From assembly GCA_003013855.2 (NCBI GenBank), contig ML058484.1:5195344-5259343 (forward strand): a DNA stretch of 64,000 bases. Reading direction: 5' to 3'. This document shows positions 41,201 through 54,400 of the stretch, piece after piece. Position numbers and translations under genes: made by a program. A model generated the notes under the pieces. It had not been told where the DNA came from. It saw only the letters and a program-made list of their open reading frames with translations, and ran no database searches. The DNA is from Liriodendron chinense. Its lineage: Eukaryota > Streptophyta > Magnoliopsida > Magnoliales > Magnoliaceae. Every line of letters starts with the position of its first letter. The first letter of the stretch is position 1.

Positions 41201-44200
41201 GTGTTTGTATGACATCCAACCGTCCAACAATAGTGCCCCACCATGATGGTTAGATGCCCCAAAAAATACACTGGGATAATCACCGATGAGGCACGCCATA
41301 GAAAATAATGGAAAATGCCTAAAAACCTACAATTTCAAGTCGGGATGGGTCAGATTCTATAAACATACAATGTAAGCCCACTGCTTGAATGTGGGGAGAA
41401 TCGGACAGTACATTGTTTTTTTTATGGCGTGGCACACCAGATGATTGGATTTGGTTTGATTTTTTATGCACATCATGCTGGGCAAACCTATTTTGATGGT
41501 TTGGATGTCATGCACACCATGTAGGCCTTCAATCAATCTCTAGCCGCATCTCAATGTTAACAGGCTTGGTGCGATAAGTGACGGAGTCGTCGGTCTCGAG
41601 TCGAGCTGGGGCGTCATTTCATTCTCGTAATGGGAGTGAGTGCACCGCAAGATTGGACAACGTTGCTCCATTGCCTCACAGCGGCGGCATCTGTCTTTTA
41701 AGTGAATAGAGGTTAGTGGCGGTACCAATACCATACGAGCTTGCTCCATCTATGCATCCATGCATGTATGTACGTACCTATTATGATGTTTGTTTAGATA
41801 TGTCTATATGTATTACTGAAAATGATCTTACACAACTAGTTGTATTGTGAACTTACAATACAACTAATTGCTTTGGACACATGGAGCAGTCTGGTCATCA
41901 CGGTGGACTGTCCGTGCATTCCAAGCAACTCTTGATAGGCGTTAATTCAAGAATTACACTAATGCAGACATCATACCATCACAATCCTTTTCCCGAGTGT
42001 ACCAGTGTAGGAGACATGTCGTGCCTATCGTGCTATGGTTCGACGACATGTGAGGAGCACATGGCGAGCACATGACAATAGGAGCACAGTAGGAGTGGAG
42101 GAGTAGGACCAACATACCAAAGTTTTTCCAGACTCTATCGGACGGTCCGACAGAACCCAGTCAGACCGTTCGACCCGACACGTGGGTTTCTTAGTTTTAA
42201 GCGTCGTTTCGTTATTTTTCTTTTTATTAGGCACTTTAGTGCATTTTTCTATCCATGTGACTTATATATACTTGTTAGAAAACCTAATTTTATTAATGAA
42301 AGTTCATGGAAATTGATTGAGAATCCTTTCTTGCTTGAGATGAGCATAAACCTCCAATGATTTGAGCCTTCTTTGGTGTGATGCCAACGGTGTGATGTTG
42401 AATATCCTCTTCTATCTCCTTTCTCTTCTTCTTTTCTACAAGATTCAGGTAAGTTGATTATTCTTTTGCATCTGAATTAGAGAGCTTTTGATTTTCTTTG
42501 ATTTCAAAGCCGAAAACCTACAACCTTGAACCGTTTTCCATTTGAAATAGGCCCACAGCTCATTTTTCTTTGTTTTTCCCCAAAACCGAAACCTTTTCCT
42601 ATCCGATTCCATCAAACTTAACCTAATCCGATGCCGTTTCTCGAATCCGACCACCCCCTCTCATACAAATCCGAATTTCCCCTCTTTATAGCCCTAAATC
42701 CATAAATCCCCAATTCCCAAATTACTCAAATCTTAACTCTAACCCTAATCCCCATCAATCCCTAATTTCAGCCATACCTTAGGAACCCTAGAGCCCCATC
42801 CTTGGATTATAGGATTAACCCTATTCTCGGACATGGAAGTTCTACCTTCCATAGGTCCCAGTCTTTGAAATTCTATGGTTCCTTTACTATTTGGTTGTAG
42901 TTTATAGTTGTGGTGCATGGTTTATTGCTTATTTGGATTTCCGCACTTGTGATTTGAGTAGATTTAATTTAATTGCTTATTGTTATCTATTTCCGCTTTA
43001 GTTTCATTCCACATCATATTGATAGGACCATTGTCCTGCGTCACACACCAATCAAGCAATTTTAACAATTCAATCAATAGAATGAACAAAGTGTACAATC
43101 AAGTTAAGAGTATAAAAAAATAGCTCCAACCATCAACTTAGAACATGTATTCAATGGGCCTCACATTGCATTGCTTATTATTCGAAAGAAGCATTTTGAT
43201 CAGACAATGCAAATCCATGGCTCGTAAAATGGACAGTCATAGAATGAATGGCTAGCATTCAAACGATTAGACTTTACAATTAGCATGATCCTTGCATAAT
43301 CGCCTAACAAGAGTCAATTGGAATGAATGACCAGACAATCCAGATAGATGATTGGACTGCCAATGTGCCCAAAGCAACTACTATTGTAAGCCTACAATAC
43401 GACTAGTTGGATAAGATGATTTTGCACATGTGTGTGTGTGTATTATATGTGTGGGTACATGTACACACATACAAATCAGAATGTACTCATGTCAAAAAGT
43501 GCGTTGGCAGTCCTTGTTGTTTGGACATGGATGGGATCTCAAACTTCTCATCTATAAAGCATCTCTCTGCTTACTCTTTAGGCTGTATTACAGAGCTATA
43601 GCTGCAGCATTTCTCATCTAAATAGCTCAGGTAGTTCATAACATGGATAGGCATAACTTCCACCTTCACTAGGAGTCTAGGAGTACTATTTAGCTTGACG
43701 AATTTTTATGCGGTTGTTATTTGTTAAATAAACGAATTTTATCTTACTACTGATTTCCAGCCATATCGCTGATTGGGTTCCCTTTCATGCTTAGCAACCT
43801 CGTATACCATTACATGTTCACCTAAATTGTTAGCAAAATTCCCTTTTGCATAAAACATGCAATGGCTAGGCTAAAGTCCAGTGGCAGGACATGATCATGT
43901 CAGCATGTGAGTGTTTGGTAAACACGTACCTCTGGGCTCCCTGCATTTTTGGCAGCCAACTATTCAAGCATGTCCTTTTCACTTTTGTTACGATGGTGCT
44001 ACATGTGTGCGCCTCGGTCTAACTTCGATGCATATGTTTATTGCCTGACACAAGGGAATTCCATGCATGTGTACTTGTGTTCAAAGTATGTCCTGCAACT
44101 ACCCATTCACACCACTCCATTGCTTGCCCTTTGGGGTGTGCATGCATTAGTTGGCCTGGGGATTAGCACTGGGTGGGACCGTATTAGCATGCAACTGCAT

Positions 44201-45871
44201 CAATGCAAACCTATTCACATGTTCCAAGGATCAACCAAAGAATTAGTTCAATAGTGTTGTTACAAATTGATGTGCACCCAGATCTGAACTTTTTGTCATT
44301 TGCCACCGTTTTCTCTTTTCATCACACTATGATGTTTTATCCAAAAACATGAATGGAATTCCCTCACATTTCCAGGCAATAGAGTTTTTCCAACATCGGT
44401 CCCACCGCTACCCAGTTACCTCAACATTCACGTCATATTGCTTTTTTCAGACTTGTAAGTGGGACCCTTATGGTATGTACTAAGTACTTAATTGGATAGG
44501 GGCCCTGGATGCACCTTCTCTTGGGGTCAAAGAAGACCGCATGGAATTTGTAGACAGCATGCCCACTCATATAGGCAGACAAGATAGCTTAAAAATAACC
44601 CATTTGTGTTTTTGTTTCAGTTAGATTAATGCTACTTGGCGTGTGATCATAGCAGACAAATATGGAACTCATTGGTCAGGATGGAGATCTACAACTTCGT
44701 CACTTTACAGAGCTTCCTATGTCTGGAGATCGATTATGCAAATGAAGCAGAAGGTGTGGGCCGGTATAGGGTTCACTTTGGGAAGTGGGGCTTCTATCCG
44801 GTTCTGGGATGACCAAGGATGGTCCACTCAGGTGTGTGCTCCCTAATCTAGTAGCCTTATCTCCATCAGATCAGTGGTCAGTGGAAAGCTGCTTTTCTAG
44901 ATCAGACTCCATTGGAGTGTGGGTCCCTCCATGTAGATGCAATTTAAACTACATGGAATTAGAAGAGTTTTCTCAACTCCTTACCCATCTTCAGGGCATG
45001 GCGCCAGATCCGGAAGCTTCAGTCTCTCCTTGCTAGCTGAGAGATAAGTCAGGATCTTTCTTTGTCAAATCCACGTATTATTTCTTGCGTCTACCAACCC
45101 ACAATGCTTCTCTCATCTGCTGCAGAAGAATCTGGTCCTATGGAGCCCCACCAAAGGTGGCTGTTTTCACGTGGCTGGTGAACCGTAACAGAAATCTCAC
45201 CATCAACAACCTTCGAAAGCGAGGGATGATCCTCCCCCAACATGTACCTTTTGTGCATGAAGGATGCAGAGTCAGTCAATCATCTCCTCATGGACTGCCC
45301 ATTTGCTCAGGAGGTTTGATGTAGCATTTTCGACTTCTATAACATTTCTTGGGTTATGCCAGGTTCTATAGTTGGTCTTTTCTCATCCTAGCATGAAGGC
45401 ATGCCCACAGGTACAGTCAAATTGCTGCCTTATGGACCCTTTGGGGTGAGCAGAACCACTGCTTTCGGAATTTGAGTGGGTCCTCCACAGCTGCTGTGTC
45501 CAAAGTTTTCTTCCTTGTTCAGGATTGGGATCCTGGTTAAAGGGAGTTTTGTTTTTTCTTCTGATGTAGTTTTCCTTCTTCTGTTTCTTCTGCTTTCTTT
45601 TCTTTGTATTCTTTTGCCTTCAGGCTTTCTTAATAGAATTATTTGCCTTTCAAAACAAAAACAAAAAAAGATTCATGCTGCTTGTGTTTTCTTTAGCTAG
45701 TTTCATGCTTTTGTAGCTTCTTTTCTGCTTGGTTTTGGTCATCTGTTGTCTCTGCCTCTTTTCAGTAGTGTTAGTGTTCCAATTGTGGGCTCTTTTTCGT
45801 CCCCCGTTCCGGCATTTCATCTTTTTCTTTCTCTTTGCTTTTAATAAAATTCATATCATCATCATCATCAT

Positions 45872-45957
<86 letters not shown>

Positions 45958-48410
45958 TTTCAGACGCGCTCTACCACGCAAATAAGGTTCTGCTCACCTC
46001 TGCTCCCGAGAGACTTGCGCTGGTTGGAGAGATTTTGGGAGCTGCCAATAGCTCCTCCCACCAGGATTGGGCCAGAGGCAGATGGTACTATTAAGGCATT
46101 TATGGGACTCACTATGATGTATATGTTTTATCCGCGCCGTCCATCCATTTTAAAATATCTTTCTAGGGCATGAGCCCAAAAACAAGGCATATTGAAAGCT
46201 CAAGCCGACCACACCACTAGAAGTAATGAGGATTGGAAGGTTACCATTAAAAACTTCCTCAGGGCCACCAAAGATTAGGATCAACCTGATATTTACGCTT
46301 TCCCTTCATACCGTTCTATGTGACCTTGTGAACATCTTGGATGGTAAATAAACATCACAGTAGGCCCAGGAAGCTTTCAATGGTAGGAATCTAATCCCCA
46401 ATGCTTCCAAGTGCTATGGTCCACTTGATCCTTCAATCTGCCTCCTTTGGGGCTCATAGCTTAAAATAATCAGTAAAAATGAATGGACGGTGTTGATCAA
46501 ACATATATATCATGGTCGGCCCCACATATCCTTGACAGGACTGTCCATGTCTAGCTAGGTCCAGCCGGGGTAGTATCCCGTACACGCATAAACACAGCAA
46601 TTTTCTCTTGGATTTCCAGAGAAAGCTTCTTAGCACTTGAAGTTCCTACGCTAGTGAGCTATGTGGGCCCACCATGATGTTTGTGAGATATCCACCCCAT
46701 CCATCCATTTTGAATTACTCATTTTAGGTGGCAACCAAAAATGAGCTGGATCCAAGACTCAAGTGGGCCACATGAGAGGGAAAATTGGGAAAGAAATGCC
46801 CACCGTCGAAACCTTTCTAATCTCCACCTTGATGTTTATATGCCATCCAAACTGTTTATAAAGTCAAACTTAAAAACTTCACCTGATACAAAACGTTTAT
46901 GGCCAAATGAATGTTTCAATGGTGGTCGTTCAATCTCCACTGTTTCCTCTCATGTGGCTCACATGAATCTTGGATTTGGCTCATTTTTTTGTCGCATGTC
47001 CTAAAATGATCTCGCAAACTGGACGGACAGGGTGGATTTCTCACAAACATCACAGTGAGCCCTACCTAACTTCCTAGGAACTTCCAGCTAGAGGCTTTCT
47101 AGGAAATCCGCGCACACATGATCAATCACCCGTGTTTATTGTGGTGGGGTTCACCTCAAATTTGGATCTGCTTTATCTTTTAATCATGCACTAAAATAAA
47201 TTTTCAGAAAGATGGACAACTTGGATGTAAGGAATATACCTTACGGTGGACCCCACTGTCAGGGATACCTGCATAAAGCTGCCTACTGATGCTATTGAAG
47301 ACGGCTGTGGGCTCAACCATAATGTATGTCTTTTATCTACATTGTCCATCGATTTTTTCTTTGGATCATTATTGGCCATGATCTCATAAATGAGACCGAT
47401 CGAAATCTCATCTACGCCCCACCACAAGAAAGCAATGGTGCTTGAATGCCCACCATTAAAACTTTCTAAGCCCAATGTTATGTTTATTTGCCATCCAACC
47501 TGTTGATTGATTAGGTCACAAAGACCTGGATGAACTGAAAACACAAATATGAGCTTCGCCCAAAACATTTGTGGCACCCGGTTAATTTTTAATGGTGGGC
47601 GTTCAATTACCACTGTTTCCTATTGTGTGATCCACATGAGATTTGGATTTTTCTATCTTTTGGACTCATGCCCTAAAATGATCTTGAAAAAAAGTTGGAC
47701 AGTCTTGATAAAGCACATACATCATGGTGGGGCCACAGCCATCGACCAGCTCAGTATGCGAGAACAGAAATTTCTCTAGCTGCGCAGAATGAATACTACC
47801 CCATGGAACAGGGACGATCCTATCAGGGAATATGTGAGGCTGACTGTGATATATATGTTTTATCAATGCCGTTCATTCATTTTTACTGATTAATTTAGGC
47901 TATGGGCCCAAAAAGGAGACAGATTGAAGGATCAAGTGGACCGCAACATTGTAAGCATTGGGGGTTGGATTCGTACCGTTGAAAACTTCTTAGGCCTACC
48001 ATGATGTTTATTTTCCATCCAAGCTGTTCATAAGGTCACATAGACTTGTATGAAGGGAAAACATAAATATCAGCTAGATTCAAAATTTGGTGGCCCCTAA
48101 GAAGTTAATGATAAGCTTCCAAACCTCACTACTTCCAGTGGTGTGGTTGGCTTGAGGCTTCAATATGCCTCGTTTTTTGTGTTCATACACTAAATGATCT
48201 TTCAAAATGGATAGACGGCGTGGATAAAACATATAAATCACAGTGGGTCCCATAAATGCCTTGATAAGACCATCCGTCTCTAGCCCAGTTCGGTGGGAGG
48301 AGCAGCTATTGGTATTTCCTAAAATCTCTCCAACCAGCGCAAGTCTCTCGGGAGCAAGTCTCTCTCGCAAGAGGTGCGCAGTACTTTATCTGTGCAATGG
48401 AGCGCGTCTG

Positions 48411-48491
<81 letters not shown>

Positions 48492-51400
48492 AAAATAAAA
48501 AAAAGATAGCTCACAAATAAATAGATTTTGCAGAGATGGGGCACACATTTCACACGTTACATACTTATCAAGTAGCCAGTAAATCCTGCGGACAAAGTTG
48601 GGGTTATCCTGACCATGCGCATAGTAGACATGTATCCTGTCTAGATTACCAACCTGTGACATGAAATAAAATACACATTATATGCTGCTTCATGTGCTCA
48701 GATATAGCCAGTGTTTTAAATAGCGAATAGCTTGTAGCGTAGCCTTCACCCCTCTGAAGCGTGAGGCGTAAGCTACATGCTACTTAGATTTTTAATCAAG
48801 TTTGCACTTGGTTGCACCAAATTAGATGATTAATAATAAAATTTAACAAATTTTCATGATATTTGATGCAACCAAATGCAATCTAAAGTTATAGCAAGGG
48901 GTGATTATTAAGTATGAAAGTGAAGAAAGAGTGACAAAACTGATTTAAAACTGTTTCTTATATTATTTTACTAAAAGCATTGATAAGTCTAATGAATTTT
49001 CATTGAAATAGAAAAATGTAAAAAAATCATTAAAAACATTATTGATTTTAATTTTATAGTGAAAAATGACTTGTAATGTGAGATATGTAGCATGTAGCGT
49101 AGTCTATTTAGCGTGTAGCATGTACAAATTAATCATGTAGCGTAGGTTACATGCAACTTAAGCTATTTTCATGAGCTACGTGGCGTTTAGGCTAAGCTAC
49201 GCTATGTAGCATAAGCTACACGCTACATAGCGTAGCTATTTAAAACACTGGATATAGCTAATTAAGAAAGTATACAGCTCAAGCCAAAGAATTAAAACTA
49301 TCAAGAACATTGGAGAATCAAATGAAAATCACCTAATAATAATTCTAACTTACTAGTGAAATATCCCATTATTCCAAGAATGTACAGACAAAATCCCATA
49401 CCTTTAGATTCCAAAATTATTATGAATTTTACACGAGAAAGTAATTGCTTGCTGTTATCCAACAAAATATGAAGATGAGAAACATAAACCAAAGGTCAGG
49501 TCAAAGAATGTTAATTGTTCCCCTCAACCAAAATGACAAACACAGTAGAAGAACCGCAGACATAACGGATGCCCGTTGGATCCATAAAAGTACAGCTGTA
49601 GAAAGGGTTGGCCAGACCATCATGCTTTTGAGGCCCGACAGAGGGTGGGGCTCCAGCTTCATAATTGGGTTGGAATTGGGAATGAAACTTCAAGCCCAAT
49701 TACTAATCGGGCTGGTCTGAGGCATGTACACGAGCCAGCATGGCCATCCTATATTTATAACGAAGAAAAAACCTAATCACCCTTTTCTAGTACGTGAAAT
49801 GGGCTCAGGCCTATTAGGTTTATCCGGTGCATGGACATAGGCCAATGGTTTATTCAGCGCATGGGCATAGAGCTATTAGGTTTTTCTGCACATGGGCATA
49901 GGCCTATTAGGTTTTAACCCGATTTAGGCTCAGGCTCAGACCCATAGTTTTTAAAATCATACAATTTCCAATTTACAATTTAAGTCGAATATTAAGCAAA
50001 ATGATTTGAATCCCTTTTTTAGATGAATCCTGTGAATCTACGATTTGAATCCTATGATTTGTGATTCAAAATCCCAATTTATGATTCAGATTATACTTGC
50101 CCTTTCATTTTTTATTTTCATTTGGCTTCCATTTTATGTTTTCAAAATGATGAGGGCCTTACAAATACTTTATCTTATACAAGAAATTAAATGATGAGTC
50201 TTCTTTTCGACCTCACACTGAGGAGCTTTTCCTTGTGACTTCTTCCCTCTTAACTGATTGAGACACCAAATTGATCTATGACTTATTTGGAATCTTTTTT
50301 ATGGATGATTGTGAGCATGTTGACCTACATGTAGAGTAGTAATAGTGGTTAGGGTTTGACTTCAACTTTGAGACCTATACTTTTTCCCGGTCATGTATCT
50401 TGAATTCGAAGTTGTTTTTATTTTTGTGTGGATTTCTAGGATTTCATTATGTGATTGTAAACTCAAAAGTTTACTTGAGACTTCATATAATAATGAAAAA
50501 CATATTATTCTTGTTTCGAAGGCCTTATTAGAATTTTACACTTCACGAGTTTGAGTTAAAAACATGGCAACATTTATGCTTTGTGATGAACGCTATGAAG
50601 TCATTGAGTTGGTGGAAATACTATTTAGGCTTAAGTTATTATGTTAATTATATAATATATCTATATGAGACTTTAAATTGAGTTTTTTTTCTTTTTCTTT
50701 TTCTTTTTTTTGGGGGGGGGGGGGGGGGGGGGGGGATTCTAAGTCCTTGGTGTTTAGATTTTTTGGAAAAAAAATTACTTTAATCATCTCATTCTCTAGA
50801 TAATTTTACTCTTTAATTTGCAATCAAGTTTTTCAACTTAAAATGATTTGATTTTTTGGAAAAAAAACTACTTTAATCATCTCATTCTCTAGATAATTTT
50901 ACTCTTTAATTTGCAATCAAGTTTTTCAACTTAAAATGATTACGTCAAATCCTTTGAAGTAATGAGATCACCACACTTAGCTTGATTTTATTAAAATTAT
51001 GTCCAACAATGTGTTGTAGTAATTCATTCTACAATAATCTATTTATGATATGTGGTGACAAAATAATATCTGACATCAATAACATCATACTTTTTATATA
51101 TTTTGTGTCAAAGATGACAAAAACTCCTACAATTTTACGATTTATGATGACAATCCTCTTGCGATTTTACAATCCAATTCGACTTTAGAAACATTGCTTG
51201 GACTTATTAAGCTTAACCTGCAAGCGCCTGAGCACAAGACTGATACTTAAACCCGCCCAAGCTCCCTAAGGGCCCGTTTGGATACCACCAAATAAGTTGC
51301 TTTTCTTGCTGATGGCAGCAGTTAAGTAACTTGTTTGAGATAAGTTAGTTTGGCTAATAAATAATGGTCATTACTTATTTGCTGAAAATCAGTTAAGTAT

Positions 51401-54400
51401 TTCAGCATTTTTATTTTGCTTTTCTACTTTTTTCACCACCGACTAAGACAAGAGGTGTTCGTCCATAACTGTAAAAGTGATGATTTTCATAGCAACCGCC
51501 CAGCCCTCGTTGACCATCCAGCTTGCTGGGCCCACTGCGATAAATTTGATCCGCGCCGTCCAGTTGGTTTGGATGTGAGTGGGGCTAGCATGTGAGGCAG
51601 ATCTAAACCTCAGGTGGACCCCACATCAGGAAGCAACAGTGATAATGATGACACTGTTGAAACCTCCTTGGGCTGTGATGTGTTTTACTCATGCCATTCA
51701 TCCGTTTTCTCCAACTAGTTTTGAGTGGCCCACTGGGTAGTGGGGCCACATGCTGTGCACATGAAATCCACATCGTCCACCTTTGTTGGTCCATCCCAAA
51801 AATGAAACAGAATCCAATCTCAAATAGATCGCACCTCAAGAAACAGTGGTCATTGACACCCACCATTGGTCAGCCCTAATGATGAGTGGCCCATATCCAA
51901 GGCAGGGCCCTGCATGATGGACGGCCCACATTAGAGGTGGGCCCCACATTTGGGATGATCCACATTAAAGGTTGGTCCACATGATGGGCAGTGGATATTG
52001 ATGGTGGGCCCACTTGATGGATGACCAACATCAAAGGTGGGCCCTACATAAAGAATGGTGCAAGTGGCCCACATCCAAGGTGGCCCCACATGATGTACTG
52101 CCCACATCAAAGGCAGGGCCCACACAATGAACAATCCACACCAAAGGTTGGCCCCAAATGATGGATGGTGGATGTGCAAGGACCAAACAGAACCAAACAG
52201 ACCTGAGGAATGATGTTGGAAACAAACATGCTTTTCTACTTTTTGGTTGAAAAGCATGTTGTTTACCGAACATACTTATTTGCTAATTAAGTAGAAACCA
52301 AGATAAGTTACTTATCTGATAAGTAGCTTATCTTAAGTAACTTACAATGCAAACAGGCCCTAAGTAACATATATGATATACCAGCCCAAGCTCAGTAGGG
52401 CCTAGCCCAAAACTGGTCCATCAACAACCTGAATTGAAGTTTAAAAAAATTTATGATATAAATGAAAGAAGCACGTAATAATAAATACTCTTTTTTTTAA
52501 CAGTTACCACTTTTTTTTGTTTGAGAATTAATAATTTTATTAAGGAAGCCAAAGAGGCCAGCAAGAGAACAAAGACCGAAAACAACAAGCTGGAACAACC
52601 AGCACCCAAAAAAAAAAAAATTAGGAATCCCACTCCCTGACATACATAAAACCCTCCTTACAACTTCAAAAATAGAACCGCTGCAATTCCAGAAGCAGCG
52701 ATTAGTCATCTCCCCAAAGGGTCCAAAGACCAACAAGCAGACCTAGCAACCATCTCAACCTACCTTTTGTCCAGGGCCCTCCTTCAAGCCACACAAGAAA
52801 GAGCCCCTCGATAGAACTTGGCATTACCCACAAGACCTTGAAAAAGGCTAGAATGCCACCCCACAGACCCTAGTGAATGGCCAGTGGATGAAGAGATGAT
52901 ACATTGATTCTGTGTCTTTCAAACAAAGAAGGCAAACATATGGGAGCACCATCACACTATTACACAAGCTATGAATGGTAAGCACCCTGTTTCTACCCAC
53001 AAGCCAAGCAAATACAGCTACTTTAGGGGGAGCTCCATAACACCAAACATGATTCGTGTGACAGCCACTAGCACCTGAAATAAATACAGTGGGGTGCATT
53101 GGAAACAAGCAATCCCAAGCTTTCCTCCAAAGTATGCGCCATTCCCAGCTTACCTATAAAGTTAACTTCTTGAGTCCCCAGATATTGTATTAATTATTAG
53201 CATGAACTTCCTGATGCAGAAAGAATGTTGTATGCATTCAACACTAGCATTTTTTTGTGGTTATCTGGCTGGTGACTAGTTTTCATAAACTAAAAAAAAA
53301 ACCCACCTACAATTAAGTCCTTTTTAGGAATGAAGATCATAAAATACAAAGCCAGTGGGGAAGAGATATTTCCATCGGCATTGTTCCTGGATCTCTTCCA
53401 TAATGAAGTTTTCCAATGCCATCCTTATATTAGAGCTTTGTAGAGACTAGAGATACAAAATCTAGTATTGTACCACACCAGGGTGCTATAATCATAGCCA
53501 GGGCTTCATTTGCATCTGTCTTGTATTATTGACCCTCAGTCATGAGGTGATGTAGGGTTCACAAATTGGATGACACCTGGTAGCATTTTGGGCGCGGGGG
53601 GGGTTTAACTAAATAAATAAATTAAAAAAAGCTTGAAAATCAGCACCATTTCCACACAGCTCTCCTAGGTGAAGAAAAGAAATATCTATGCTTATTATGC
53701 TGTCAAACAGTTCAGCGTTACCAGTTACAATTCCTACTCTCTTACATAAACCATATAGGTTTCATATGGGAAACAATTATCAACAGGCAGAATAAATGTC
53801 AGAGGCACCAAATCTTCTACAAGTTCACAACTATGATGATGAACTATAACTGAAACAATTAGTTGGAACTTCGAAAATCTCTCTTTTTTCTTTTTGCTTT
53901 TTTACATGGATAACAAAAACTTATTAGCAAACAAAAAAAGGAATGGGAACAAATTCCTAAGATAAAAATTCACATGGATAACACCCTCTTTCACCAAATA
54001 GACCCCTTCTTTCATCATGATCCCCCTACCATCTTGTGCCCTCTACTGTTACTATGAATTGATTTGAAATGCAATCCAGAAATGTAAGGAAAAAACAGCT
54101 TTAATTGCAAAATCAAGAAAATAAAATACATGCAAAAGCTATAACAAAATGAACATCTTACTTTTAAATGTTCGTGAGCTTCTTTAACAGTCTTCCCATC
54201 CTTTTTCTTCTTCCAGTTATGGCCATCTTTCCGGAAGTTCCGCAGCATTTTACGGTCAAACAGAACAATTGTACCACCTAACATTGAGTTAAAGAAATAA
54301 GAAAGAGATCAGAAAAAATTTATAGTGTTGTGAAATAATTAAGACATAATGAAGTATGTACAGCACTGGACGAGTTAACGAGGCATTTACAGGATACGTG

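Noticed and set aside
43949..44254. Plus-strand open frame of 101 codons in intron 4
   Set aside because: No domain, no splice context and no similarity that I recognise.
45729..46094. Open frame with a long Ile-Tyr and Glu-Arg run
   Set aside because: It is a read-through of (ATC)n, (AT)n and (GA)n microsatellites, not a gene.
48306..48662. Minus-strand frame of 118 codons
   Set aside because: Only the first part is real (CAMTA exon 4); the rest reads through (CT)n and the arm of the composite element.
49807..49913. Regularly spaced repeats considered as a CRISPR-like array
   Set aside because: The 31-bp units are contiguous, without unique spacers, in plant nuclear DNA; it is a minisatellite.
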